64,000 nucleotides of DNA from Elgaria multicarinata webbii. Lineage: Eukaryota; Chordata; Lepidosauria; Squamata; Anguidae. How positions within the stretch are numbered: the stretch's first letter is position 1; each line of letters starts with the position of its first letter. The stretch lies in assembly GCF_023053635.1 (NCBI RefSeq), contig NC_086188.1, positions 4,612,454 to 4,676,453 of the forward strand, in the 5' to 3' direction. Positions 33,401 to 44,290 of the stretch are shown here, piece by piece. Position numbers and translations under genes: made by a program. Under the pieces are notes generated by a model. It was given only the letters and a program-made list of their open reading frames with translations. It searched no databases and had not been told where the DNA came from.

Positions 33401-35314
33401 AATTCCGGTAGTAACCAATCTAATAATAACAAACCTTAGTCCCTATGATCTTATTTCCACTCACTCCTCACACAGCTCCTGACAAGGAATCACACAGCTA
33501 CACACATCTGCCATCCACCCCAATCACCCACCGAACCCCTCAGACCACTCAGCTCCCCCTTATATATAGACTCCTCCCCCTTTCCACAGCATCACCAGCC
33601 ACACCCACTCAGTCCAACATTCCGCGCTCTCTAGACATACTCAACTGGACATACCTAAGGGAATAGAAATGTGGGTAACGCCACAGTGACACTCAGGTCC
33701 CAGGTTGGTTCCCACGCAGAGAGATCTTTGCCACTCAGCAGGCTACGAACAACCACTGCTGCTCAGCCATGAGGCAAGGTGCCCGGCAGTCTCATTGGCA
33801 GAGCTCACCCTCCCAGAACACCAGGGAGGGAGGGAGGCCGACCAACCAGCCGGACATCCATTGCTATTCGTCTTTCACAGGTGTGGCACTGTCGTGGCTG
33901 GGCAGTGGCCCACACACAAGAGGTCCGGCCTTAGACGCAGGACTCTGGCTTGTTTTTCTTTCTTTCTTGCTGAGCCCCGCAGGTGGGTGGCAGGGCCTGG
34001 ATGGCGTGGTGAGGAGGGACGCCATGGAGTCGCTCTGCAGGCTCGCCAAAAGCCTGGGAGGGAAGAGGCAACAGCCACTGAGAGGCCCGGGGCTGCTGCC
34101 AAGGACCAGGAGAGGGAGGGTCTCCGCTCTTCTCCTCCTCCACCTCCTGGCTAAGGATTCCAAAGGGCAGGTGAGCAGCCGGGCTTACCTTTGATGCACT
34201 TCATCTCGTCCCCTCTGTCAAGGAAAAGGAAGCGGGGGCTTTCTGGGAACCAGGGAAGGGTGAAGAGTTGGACGAAGGCCGGGAAGCAACAGCTGGAGAG
34301 CAGGAAATGCCAGTATGCGGCTCCACCAAGCAACTCCCTGGGGAAAGAGCGGAATGGAGCCCTTTTCCAGGCCACGTGGAGGCAACAGAGATCAGGGCCG
34401 GCCAGCCCCAATCTGCCCCTGGGGCAGCAAGCCAGGAGCCAGGCGGGTGCCCCCGGCATCCGGACCGCCCCCGCAGCATCACTCACCTTAAGCCCACCAC
34501 CTGCCCAGTCAGGATGCCCCCGGTCAGGAAGATGGAGCTGCCCATGGCCATGGCTCCTCGCAGGTGTTTGGGGGCGGACTCCCCGATATAGAGAGGCTGC
34601 ACGCAGAGGCCGATGCCTAGAATGGGAAAAGGAAATCACTAACAGCCCTTCCTTAGGCGGCTCTGTGGTCCTCCTGCACATCTGCCCCAAAGCGATTCTC
34701 CCACAGGGTCCTATTCGGGGCCACCCCAGGCTGAGGCCTTGCTGTCACTTGCCACTTTAAAAAAACGCATTGCCAGCGGTGGTTAGGCTTCAACTGAAGA
34801 AGGAGCAGGATGTGTTTGCACAGGAGGAAAGAGGGAGGTTGCCGGAACCGCGCGCACGACAGAGGGCCCATAGCAGCCTGAACACTCCAGCAATCCCAGT
34901 CCGTGATGTTACAACTACAGTGGCCCAGGGGGACGGGTTGCATTTCCCCAGGTGCAAAATGACATCGTGCTTTGCCCGCCCTCTTACCTGTGTTCACGCC
35001 AATCAAAAACCTCCCAACGATCAGCAGCTCGTAGAGTCCCGTGGAGAAACTGACTCCCATCAGGAGGGCAGCCAGGAGAGCAATGAAGTTATTTATCAGA
35101 AGGGCTCCTTTCCTAGAGAGGGAGGAGGAGGAGGAGAAGGAGGAGGAAGAGGAGAAAATTCCCTGCAAAGGATTTGCTTTGCACTTGTGGACAAAACTGG
35201 AGAAGCATCCGACCCACTGCGAGAACAACGACAGGTCTCAATAGCAGGAGAGGGGATGAATGCATGGGAGGTTGTGAATGGGGTGTAGCACTGTGCGCGT
35301 GTGTGTGTTTGCAT

Positions 35315-35359
<45 letters not shown>

Positions 35360-38300
35360 AAATCTCAGTGCATGTCCAGTGAGTGGCAAATGGGTGATGG
35401 CCGGGTTTTGTGTGTGTTTTAGGCACACAAGAGAAATGGCCGGATTAAAACTGGGATTTCTGGAGCCCCCTCTCCCCTACCACCACCAAACCCCATCAAA
35501 TCCCTCCCTAGGGACACACACACACTTTCCCACTGCTTCCATCTTTTTTTCTTATGCAGAAAAACCATTAAGCAGAAAAAGATGGAATAACTGCACACAG
35601 TGTCTTCTGACAGTAGTGCTAAGAGCCCCCCTTCTGCCAGGACTCAGGAAGCGCCCTCAGGCTGGCCTACCTCGCAGGGATGCGGTGGGGGTAATGGGGA
35701 TGGGCGCCCTATGGATGCTGCCCTCAGCAACTTGGAGGCACAGGATAAAAACAAACAACCTCATGGCACCGAAGTCAAGAAAGAACTGGGGCCCAGGTTT
35801 CTTGTCACCCGAAGACGCGCCCTGAAGAAGCGCCCCCAAAGCAGGCGCCGTGTCTCACTCACCTCCCCAGCCAGATGGCCATGCTGCCACCGAGGTGCGC
35901 CCCAAAGAGCCCCCCCAGGGAAAAGATGGACGCGATGGTGGACCAGAGGAGAGTCAGCATGCCGGAGCTGAGCTCGGCCTGGTAGCGGCTCTGCCAGGTT
36001 TCGTTGAGGAACTTGTGGATGTGCTGGAAATACAAGGGGAAATGCCAGCGTGGGCCGTGACGGCCTGCCCACGCCCTCCTGCCTGCCTAAAGGGCACCGG
36101 AGCGCCCTGCGGTGGTGGCATGTGATGCCATGAAGGCGCTCCTTGTGCCAGGAACACACCGGAGGGGCCGGAAGCCTTTGGCGGGGCCGCCCCCTTGCCT
36201 GGAGCCCCGTTTGCAGAAGGGCGCACGTGGCGCTGCCTTGTGCAGATTCACTGCAGGATTTGCCTCCAAAGCACACCCGGCACCGGCCACTGCACCCAGT
36301 GGTGCGTCTCCACGGGAAAGAAAAGCAGCGGACTGTAGTGGCTGCTCTTTCCTCACAGCCCTCCGTGGGCCACTTTCACGGCTTCCCCGACACGAATACA
36401 GGTGCCCGTCACCCCCCAGGCTGTGCAGCTGCAGGGCCAAGCAAGGTCGCCCCCCACCCACCCCGCTCCAATCATAGGGCCATTTCCATCCTCTTTTAGG
36501 CCGTGGGCTAGCTGTTTAATGGGGGAGTGGGCCCTCAGCTGTTATGGGGCTCCAGCAATGAGCCACTGTCTGTTATGAGCTGGATTCTCTCCTTAGATAT
36601 GCTGAACCTTCTCCCTTTTGTATGTGTGTACTGGTGGAGGTATCCCTTTTCACTGCCCAACTCCAAGAAGCCATAGACGGGGGTGGGCGGCCTTCTGAAT
36701 TCTCCCCATAACCACAGATCAAATGACATAATCGTGTTTGACTCTCTCTTTTTTCTCCCTGCCACATGCTTTTTTCCTTCCATGGTTACTTGGCTTTTAA
36801 TCATCTTAAGAAGCATGAAATGTTGCATTAAACTAACACGGCACAGTTGACTCAGAAAGGGAACCATCTGACAGTGAAAGAGGGGGTCAGCTCTCTCTTT
36901 TCCACTAGAGCTGTTTGGCTTATTAATTATAGCCTGAAAGTTGACTTGTGTAAACGGCCCAGAGAGCTTTGGCTATAAATAGTAATCATAACCATAATCC
37001 TACATGGAGAACGGGCCCAGTCCATTGGAGAAAGCATCTTTCTTGCCCTCGGGGTCCCTTGATGCAAGCAACATGCGTGTCTGCTCCAAACCTTCAAAGA
37101 GTTGGAGACCCTTATCTAGAAACCCTTCGGGGCCTTCTCCGCCAGTCTCCAGCCATAGGAAAAAGTTAAGCAAAGTTCCAGGACACAGCAGAAGATGTCT
37201 TACCTCGGTGGGGGCATTGATGATGGAGACGTTGTACCCATATTGAAAAGTCCCTCCAATTCCGGCTGCGCACACAGCCAAAAAGAGCGTCCACGTAGGA
37301 AGCTAGAGGGAGAAACCCAAAATCAGGGCAGTTAGGAAGAGGCTGAGGGTTGACGTCCCAATTGGATAAACTAAACAGCACCCAGCACTCCCATCTCTGC
37401 CCCTGACAGCTTCCCTTCAAAGGGAATCTCTCGCTTTTGCAGAGCAAATTATACGTAGCTTCTAAGGACCAGGAAGCAGGCATTTGTGTGTCCTGCCCAA
37501 TGTGCTGAAGGATGGAGGCAGGGAGGTGGATGGACAAATACTCTGCAGGTGTGAAATGTCTCTGCACCAGTGTTTCCTCTTATCAGTTCCAAGCAGTTAA
37601 CCAATTCATGAAGAAGTGTAACAATGAATTAACACCAAAACACAAACGACCCAACCCCGAACCCCAGCGTGACACAGGGTCAGTGAGTGGTCGCTAGTCA
37701 AATTGCAAATTCTGCCACTGTTCGTCGACACTTCTGCTTATTCTTCCTCTAGTCCAAGAGAGCAGCACATCAGATATGTGTGAGCACGCACACGCATGTG
37801 CATCCCAGGGCTCTCTTTCTGGGTCAGTGTATAAGAAGCTAGGCCTCCCTCTTCCCATCGCCAGGCAGACCTCTCAAGCGCTCCGTTTGCCGCAAGTGAC
37901 TCCCACTTCAAATACCAAGGGAAGTGCCCTCATTCCAAGATCATACTCACATCGCTGGGCTCTTGCCACTTTCACGGGCCACACGGCACTCAGGCCGAGC
38001 GCCACTTTGCTATTCTTTTTGCCCATCGTCTTTAGAGGTCTTCCCTGCAAAGTTTCCACCAGGAGGAAAATGAGGCTGAAGGACAGAGACTTGACACAGG
38101 CCAGTCCTGGAAGCCAGGATTGCTTCATCCTAGCCCAACCCGCCATTGCGCCAGGCCCTTTGCCACCTACAGGTGCAGCCCACAAAGCATGGGTGTGTCA
38201 CCCAGACAGAAACAAGGATTTGCTGCTGCTGAATGAAGGAGTGTCTGGACAGATGCTGCGAGGGCCTTCTTGGGGCGTTAAGCCAAAGTTGCAGTCTTGG

Positions 38301-41097
38301 GAACCCACAGCACAGCCTTTCCTGTTCAGAGCAACCTTGGAGTCTTCCGCACTCTTGCTTTGTACACCAGAAACACACCAGAGGACCACAGGTTCCCAAG
38401 CAGCAGCAGCAACAACATCATCCAAGAGTAGAATTGGCAAGAGTGAAGCCAGACTACTCCTGGACTAGAGGCTTTACCCCTTATATGCCAAAGAACAGCA
38501 TCTGTGGAATTGTGCACGGTTTGAACATAAAAATATTAGGTACGGACTAAGATTTATAATTAGTGAACACCTTTGTTCCTTTAGCGATTGGATTATTACG
38601 TATGTTCTTCTTTCTGTTGTCTTTATATTGCCAACCTTAGTTCAAAAGAACATAACGTTTCATGAGAAAAAAAAAAAAATCTGGCAGGCAGATGAGGAGG
38701 CAGCCGCATGCCAGGAAGTGTCCTGCTCTGGCTTTCAGGTATGCACGGGGAGCGCATGGCAGCCGAAGCGCATCACCATTCCATCCCTGCTGATCTCGTC
38801 TCATGATTTACTTGTGATGTTGGTGCAGATGGATTATTTGAGGAGTTCATCCCTCGACAGGATGAACTGCTGATATAAGATGCTGCTCTTATTTTTCAGC
38901 ACCGCCCTTTTCGTACTGCAAGAGCAGCGAGGAGCTCCCGCTCCTGAAATTCCAGAGCACTAAACCGGCCCACCTGAAGGCAAAGAAAGCCCTGCAGGGA
39001 CAAGGAGAGGCACCAGAAAAGGGCAACTGAGTTGATCAAGGGGCTGGTGAAACTCCCCTGTGAGAAATGGCTGCAATGTTTTGTGGCCAGTTAGATTAGA
39101 CTAGTGACAGACTTTGTATTTCTGGGCGCAAAGATTACTGCAGACGCTGACTGCAGCCAGGAAATCAGAAGACGTTTACTTCTTGGGAGGAGAGCAATGA
39201 CAAATCTTGATAAAATAGTTAAGAGCAGAGACACCACACTGACAACAAAGGTCCGCATAGTTAAAGCAATGGTATTCCCCGTAGTAACCTATGGCTGCGA
39301 GAGCTGGACCATAAGGAAAGCTGAGCGAAGGAAGATAGATGCTTTTGAACTGTGGTGTTGGAGGAAAATTCTGAGAGTGCCTTGGACTGCAAGAAGATCC
39401 AACCAGTCCATACTCCAGGAAATAAAGCCAGACTGCTCACTTGAGGGAATGGTATTAAAGGCAAAATGGAAGTACTTTGGCCACATAATGAGAAGACAGG
39501 ATACCCTGGAGAAGAGGCTGATGCTAGGGAAAGTGGAAGGCAAAAGGAAGAGGGGCCGACCAAGGGCAAGATGGAGGGATGATATTCTGGAGGTGACAGA
39601 CTTGACCTTGGGGGAGCTAGGGGTGGCGACGGCCGACAGAAAGCTCTGGCGTGGGCTGGTCCATGAAGTCACGAAGAGTCGGAAGCGACTGAACGAATAA
39701 ACAACAAAAAGATTAGGAAAAATGGTACAGGGGAGGGGGCATGTTAAAGGTGTATAAAATTATCCCTGGTGGGGAGGAAGTGGAGCAGGATGTCTTTTTG
39801 ACTCCCTCTCCCCGATTCAAAATACTAGACGCCAACAGGGTCATATCCCATGAAGCTAAATGGCGGGAGACTCGGGACGGACCGAAGGAAAGACTTCTTC
39901 ACACAGTTAAGCTAAGGGATTTGCTTCAACAAGATGTAGCGATGGCCACCAACTTGGATGGTTTTAAAGGGGGCAGGGGATTCCACAGGAAGGGGCCCAC
40001 CACACTAAAGGCTCTTCTCCTAGTAGATTCCAATTGGGCCACAGGTCCACGTGGAATCACCAGGAGCATCCTCTCTGATGACCTCAGTGACCGGGCAGGT
40101 TGGTTATTTATTTATTTATTTATTTATTACATTTCTATACCGCCCAATAACCGGAGCTCTCTGGGCGGTTCACAAAAATGTAAGACAGAAGGCGCTCTCT
40201 CAGGTATCCTGGTCCCAAGTTGTTTAGGGCTTTGTACAATAGTAATAAAACTTGCCCTGGTAGTGATTAGGCAGCCAGGGTTAGACAAGTTATTGGAGGA
40301 ATGGCTGCTAATCATATTATGTAAATATATTACCTGCGATATAGGAGGCAGTGTGTCTATGCACACCAGGTTCTGGGGAATATGGGTGGGAGGGTTCTCT
40401 TGCACTCATGTCCTGCTTTTGGGCTTTCCATGGGGGCACCTGGTTGGTCCTTGTGAAAACAAGATGTTGGGCTAGAGAGGCCCCCTTGGGTCTGATCCAG
40501 ACCAGCTTTTCTTATGATTTGTATCCAATGGGACCTAGCAGATGCTCCCTTACTGGGCTTAGTGAGGGAGGTGGTTTCACTCCCCTATCCCTCCTACCTG
40601 GAATCCCCTGCACTTTCCCAAAAACTGCTCTGGAAGGTTGGAGGATCCTTTGGAACAGCACAAGAGGTGAGTAGCATGGTGAAGGAAGCTGGGCCAAAGC
40701 ATCACCCATCAATGGAGGAACACCACTGGATCCATTGTATACTAAAAGCCTTATCTGGAAGCAACTAAGTACTTAACTTAGCATAGACAGAATGGCTTCC
40801 TTTTGTCCGTCCTGCACCTAATTCCAATCGCTCTATACGTCAATCACACGGTGCTCAAATCTTCAAAAAGAAAGCATAATTCTCCAATTTGCTCATTGAC
40901 TGACAATGCTGTCAAAATAGTTGACTTTCTTCCACCAGACAGAAAAGTGGCACTGAATGTGCAATGTATATTCTCCTCTTATTAATTCAAAGAAATATTT
41001 TGCACACTTTTAAGAGCTATCAAACTAGATTGCAAGCACATTTCAATAACCAGTTGACTGGGTTATTTACGCACAACCCACTTGCTTTATTTAAAAG

Positions 41098-41141
<44 letters not shown>

Positions 41142-41726
41142 ACCCTTTGAATCCTGTGTATACAAAAAGTTGTATCTCCAGCTTAGATGCCTCTTCACTC
41201 ACACTCACACACACCACAGCCAAGCTGAAGGCTCACATCCGCGATCTCATTGGGTTGGGGGCAGACGCTGCTCACCCAGTTGCCCAGCTATGGGCCTTTC
41301 GATGAGTAACTTGAGAAGTGCTCCAACGCAAGTGCAAACCAGGAGTAGCCCAGAGGCTATCAGCAGCTCTGTTTGAAGTGGGAGCTCTAGAACAACTCAA
41401 CTTACTTCATTTGATCCTGGTTCCTTTAAAGAATCTAATCTCATTTCCTTAAAGGTCCCTTTGCTCTCTCTTTAAAGAAAAAGAAGAAGCCGGGCTGCGT
41501 TCTCAGCATGTTCATTCGGAATTAAATCCCACTGAACTCAACGAGGCTTACTTCTGAGTAAATGTGCCTTGCGGGGCACCCCATGACTCAACCACAATGC
41601 TTGGAGCCCCATCCCCTCTGAAAGCTGAAAGCCTCCTGTCCCGGCTAGGGCTACACCTGGGAGGCAGGTAAAAATGCTTACCTTGCCAGGGTGCTTAGCA
41701 CCTTTCAGCAGCGGCTGCTGCTCCAT
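27468..41726 (-). CDS. Class II facilitative hexose transporter, SLC2A11-like, 503 aa, 12 exons
   Basis: Twelve-helix plasma-membrane GLUT carrier. Minus-strand exons: 41682-41726, 37204-37302, 35863-36023, 34988-35112, 34487-34616, 34189-34337, 32851-33038, 32014-32124, 31794-31895, 30966-31038, 29742-29869, 27468-27668. All phases close. SLC2A11 is the nearest relative: [20 protein letters not shown] in helix 1, VVGLRELLGG, and GGYSLMT in helix 8 match human GLUT11. Sugar-porter signatures present are NET sequon 55-57, GRK 101-103, PESPR 218-222, GQQLSG 291-296, GRR 344-346 and PETK 464-467. NAI at helix 7 (298-300) is the residue pattern tied to fructose-capable class II GLUTs. Human GLUT11 has lost GQQLSG; this protein keeps it. 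Exon 1 codes only [15 protein letters not shown] and is separated by a 4.4-kb intron holding a BovB LINE. I leave the symbol blank because paralogue numbering (SLC2A11 or an '11-like') cannot be settled here. Confidence 0.93.
28763..29191 (+). mobile_element. CR1 LINE 3' end
   Basis: Frames [20 protein letters not shown] onward, ending ctactatgattctatga. The next base starts the SINE at 29193. Confidence 0.9.
29193..29600 (+). mobile_element. tRNA-derived SINE, split by a CR1
   Basis: The head ggagccatagctcagtgtga holds the A box and ggttcaattcc the B box. The body resumes at about 29477 (aaccctggagtgctgctg ... ggctagatgg ... tgttcctatg). A CR1 fragment fills 29271-29476. Confidence 0.8.
29271..29476 (-). 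mobile_element. CR1 LINE fragment nested in a SINE
   Basis: It has the octamer tail at 29271 and the [12 protein letters not shown]-coding stretch, reversed. An internal piece (KRQLDN to PREVVG region) is deleted. Confidence 0.85.
30128..30367 (+). mobile_element. L2-type LINE 3' end
   Basis: Reads ggggccttctctgtagcggc, then ggaaggcggaaaatgtaaca, and ends with the gcccagagagcctcagctag tail. An (attt)n tail with atatagcaccatcaatg lies just before it at 30020-30062. Confidence 0.65.
31188..31672 (-). mobile_element. CR1 LINE 3' end
   Basis: Octamer tail at 31188, then broken frames for the CR1 C-terminus. It lies in a GLUT-gene intron. Confidence 0.9.
32585..32700. repeat. Diverged palindromic repeat of the 'gggaactgtag' type
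   Basis: Arms aatcctgggaactgtag and ctgttcccaggatcc are inverted. It resembles the fold-back repeats at 12470 and 50880. Confidence 0.4.
33253..33690 (-). mobile_element. Solo LTR-like fossil
   Basis: About 440 bp bounded by TG...CA with a TATA-like box (tatatataagg) and a downstream AATAAA in LTR order on the minus strand. No internal retroviral sequence flanks it. I could not find a clean target duplication. It is in the GLUT-gene intron between the exons at 32851 and 34189. Confidence 0.5.
35282..35356. repeat. Dinucleotide repeat switching from GT to AC
   Basis: A gtgtgtgt run, a gcatgc centre, then (ac)n of about 40 bp, forming an inverted purine-pyrimidine tract. Confidence 0.9.
39104..39711 (+). 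mobile_element. BovB (RTE) LINE 3' end with a 198-codon open frame
   Basis: The frame encodes the RTE reverse-transcriptase C-terminus: [91 protein letters not shown] and [11 protein letters not shown]. The 3' end aagagtcggaagcgactgaa is the BovB tail. It lies in intron 1 of the GLUT gene. It is 5'-truncated but the remaining frame is unbroken, so it is probably fairly recent. Confidence 0.88.
39735..40510 (+). mobile_element. CR1/L3-like LINE, split by an L2-type tail
   Basis: 'gatgtagcgatggccaccaa', ttggatggttttaaaggggg and later caccaggttctggggaatat with gggctagagaggcccccttg mark the element. An inverted L2-type tail (ataccgcccaataaccggag) sits at about 40102-40185. Confidence 0.6.
41098..41140. 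repeat. (TG)n microsatellite
   Basis: About 20 uninterrupted TG units in GLUT-gene intron 1. Confidence 0.95.
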
Positions 41727-43260
41727 CCTCAGCACCTTCCCTTCGCTACAGCAGAGGCCGAGAGATGCCACGCTCCAAGGAGCACCAGCGAGGAGGGCTC
41801 CTGAAGGAGGAGAGCCTGGCACCTTCATGCCAACGCACTCTGGCCACGGGGCTTTAAAGGGAAGAGACTCTTCACCGCCTGCCAGCAAACCACATTATTC
41901 GGGAAGCCTCAAAGAGTCTTTTCTGCAGCTGTCAAAGGTCCGTTTCTCTCCGTCACTCGGGGAGACATGCATATTAGTTATCGCTTCGTTATGGACCCCC
42001 AGTCGTATCTCTAGAGAAATCAATTTGAGCCAGAACCGCGAGAACATTACCTTGTGCTCATGTGCTTCCATCCTGCCCTTCGCCCTTGAGCCTGTGCCTG
42101 GAGGCTGAGCGCATTCCACGGGAAGTGCAGCGAATGGCATCAGCGCATGGCTGTCTGGCTGTCTCTCTCTCTCTCATCTCTGCTCTCCCAACTGGGGGCC
42201 CAGCCAGGCACCAATAAAGAAGCCAGCCCTCATCCCATCTGCCTCTCCTTCGCCTGCTGGCCAAGAAGGCTAAGCCGGATCTAACCCCTGACCTCCAAGC
42301 CCTCGTTGCTACTGTGCCCTCCAAGAGCTTTACCCAAGGCAAGATAAGCTCTGGGAACAATCGAGGCTCTGTACGGATCTCGTGGTGTAACCAAGCAACC
42401 TTCACCTGACAAGGGAAAGAGCCCAGCTTGGGTATCCCTGGCAGAATTCTCTTGGATTTGCTGCCAAAGCTCCTGGAATGCAAAAGCGTCGAGGCCAAAG
42501 TGGGGCAAAAGGAGAGTTGAAAGGAACACAGCAGGTGAAAGACAGCCCGATATATGGGGTGGGTGGGAAGAGCAGCCCACAGGCCTTTGAGCTTTACAGG
42601 TAGCCCCGTGCCACACCCACCCAAGAACTGTCACCTGTTGTGGATTCTTGCCTCGCAGGCCTCTGCCCAACGGACAGGTGCAAGCCCGGCCAGAGGTTGG
42701 ACCCATGGCGTGTAGGCGCAAAAGCCGCCCCCTGCCCCACTCCGGTCCAACCCCTGCCCCACTCACGCTCCCGTCACATTTCCACCCTTGGGGAGGCTGC
42801 TGTCGTCCAACCCCATTTGGAGAAGGGCATTTTAATAGGCAGGCTTATTAAGGACAAAGGATTTCGTGGCGCCATAAAAACGACCTGAGAATTATGATTA
42901 GGGTCCGTGGTTTTTAAATGGTTTTACCATTTTGATCTTTCAAATGGTTGGGCACCACTGTGATGGCTTTCTAGCAAAAAACAAAAAATGGGGTGGGGGC
43001 ATATAAATGCTAACAATAAATACATTTTGTGCCACAAGCCTTATTCTTCTTTTGGCTGCAACACAACGACATGGCTACTTGGAAAGGTGTCTGGTTAAGT
43101 ATTGAATTGGGAGTGTTTTATACCAGCTACAGCCCTCACCCCACCCATCTCAAACTACGCTGCTTTCTGGGGGGTGGGGAATCTCACCAGCTGAGGGGCT
43201 CAGGGGGTTGGCAGAAACCCCACTGCACCAAATCTGCGGCCTCCTAGACAGACAGACAGA
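41727..43260. other. 5' flank of the GLUT gene and intergenic spacer
   Basis: There is no CpG island at the GLUT start, in contrast with its neighbours, so its promoter is probably tissue-restricted. The 42050-42900 stretch has open frames but no splice-supported exon or recognised repeat. Confidence 0.4.
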
Positions 43261-43268
43261 TAGATACA

Positions 43269-43710
43269 CTAGGGTGACCCTATGAAAAGGAGGTCAGGGC
43301 TCCTGTATCTTTAACAGTTTCATAGAAAAGGAAATTTCAGCAGGTGTCATTGGTATATATGGAGAAGGAAAGGAAAGGAACCTCTCGTGCAAGCACTGAG
43401 TCATTACTGACTCTTGGAGGGACGCCAGCTTTCACTGATGTTTTCTTGGCAGGCCTTATAGCGGGGTGGTTTGCTGTTGCCTTCCCCGACCATTATTACC
43501 TTTCCCCCAGCTAATTGGGTACTCATTTTACCGACCTCGGGAGGATGGAAGGCTGAGTCGACCCAAGCCGGCTGCCTGAAACCAGCTTCCACTGGGACCA
43601 AACTCAGGCAGTAGGGAGAGTTTCAGCTGCAGAAACTGCAGCTTTATGGAGAACCTGGTGAAATTCCCTCTTCATCACACCAGTTAAAGCTGCAGGGGCC
43701 CTTGCATTCA
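43269..43710. mobile_element. 'gggtgaccctatgaaaagg' repeat, split by a Sauria SINE
   Basis: Left part tagggtgaccctatgaaaag to gtatatatggagaa, right part tggagaacctggtgaaattc to gcaggggccctt. Family not named. Confidence 0.55.
43367..43644 (-). mobile_element. Sauria-type SINE, head truncated
   Basis: Same body and BovB-like tail as the copy at 25470-25770, but it lacks the tRNA A-box end. It is flanked by tatggagaa (43358-43366 and 43645-43653), within the repeat at 43269. Confidence 0.8.
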
Positions 43711-43739
43711 AACTAGCAGCGATCTTCGCGCCCTTGGGG

Positions 43740-44290
43740 ACGCGGAGCAGCCCAGATGCGCCGGTGAAGGGCGGCGAGGAGGAGGAGGAGGAGGAAAGGA
43801 TGGAGACGCCCCCTGCTGGCGGCAGCCGGGAAGACGCGCGGCCCCTCCTTCCTTCCCTCCCTGCCCTGCGACTACAACTCCCGGCATGCCCTTGCCTCCG
43901 CCCCTCGAGGACTACAGCTCCCGGCGTGCTCCGCAGCCGTCCGCGGCGAGAGACCCGGGAAGGAGACGGAGCGCTCGGCCCAGCCAGGGGTGCTCCGCTG
44001 GCGCGGCGGGTCGCGTTCACACGCGCCGCCTCTCCCGTGTGCTGCCTTCACGTGTGAAGCGGCCGTCCCGGCAGCGGCAAACGCTTGCTCGCGAGCAGCC
44101 GCCGCCGCCGCCGCCTCCCCGGGACCGGGCATGATCCGCCGCCTCGGGCCGCCGAGCGCGCTGAGCCACCGCGGCAGCCTCCACCGCAGGCCGGGGCTCC
44201 TCCACCCACAGGGCGCCGCGGAGCCCCCGGCCGTGGCGATGCCGCCCGGGTGGCTGCTGCAGAAGAGCCGCCGCCGCTGCTGCCCCAGGT
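43740..44290 (+). promoter_or_regulatory. CCDC117: CpG island, CCDC117 promoter and exon 1
   Basis: A GC/CpG-rich block with two ACTACAR-CTCCCGGC motifs (43871-43890 and 43911-43929) about 200-260 bp before the ATG. Confidence 0.8.
43871..43929 (+). promoter_or_regulatory. Tandem ACTACAAYTCCC (SBS) motifs
   Basis: actacaactcccggcatgcc at 43871 and actacagctcccggcgtgc at 43911, spaced 40 bp apart. The first is the better match to the ZNF143/THAP11 motif. Confidence 0.65.

Noticed and set aside
39104-39700. 198-codon frame as a host gene
   Set aside because: Clear BovB/RTE reverse-transcriptase C-terminus with its 3' tail.
42058-42766. Overlapping minus-strand frames upstream of the GLUT gene
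   Set aside because: No splice sites, conserved motifs or CpG island support a gene.
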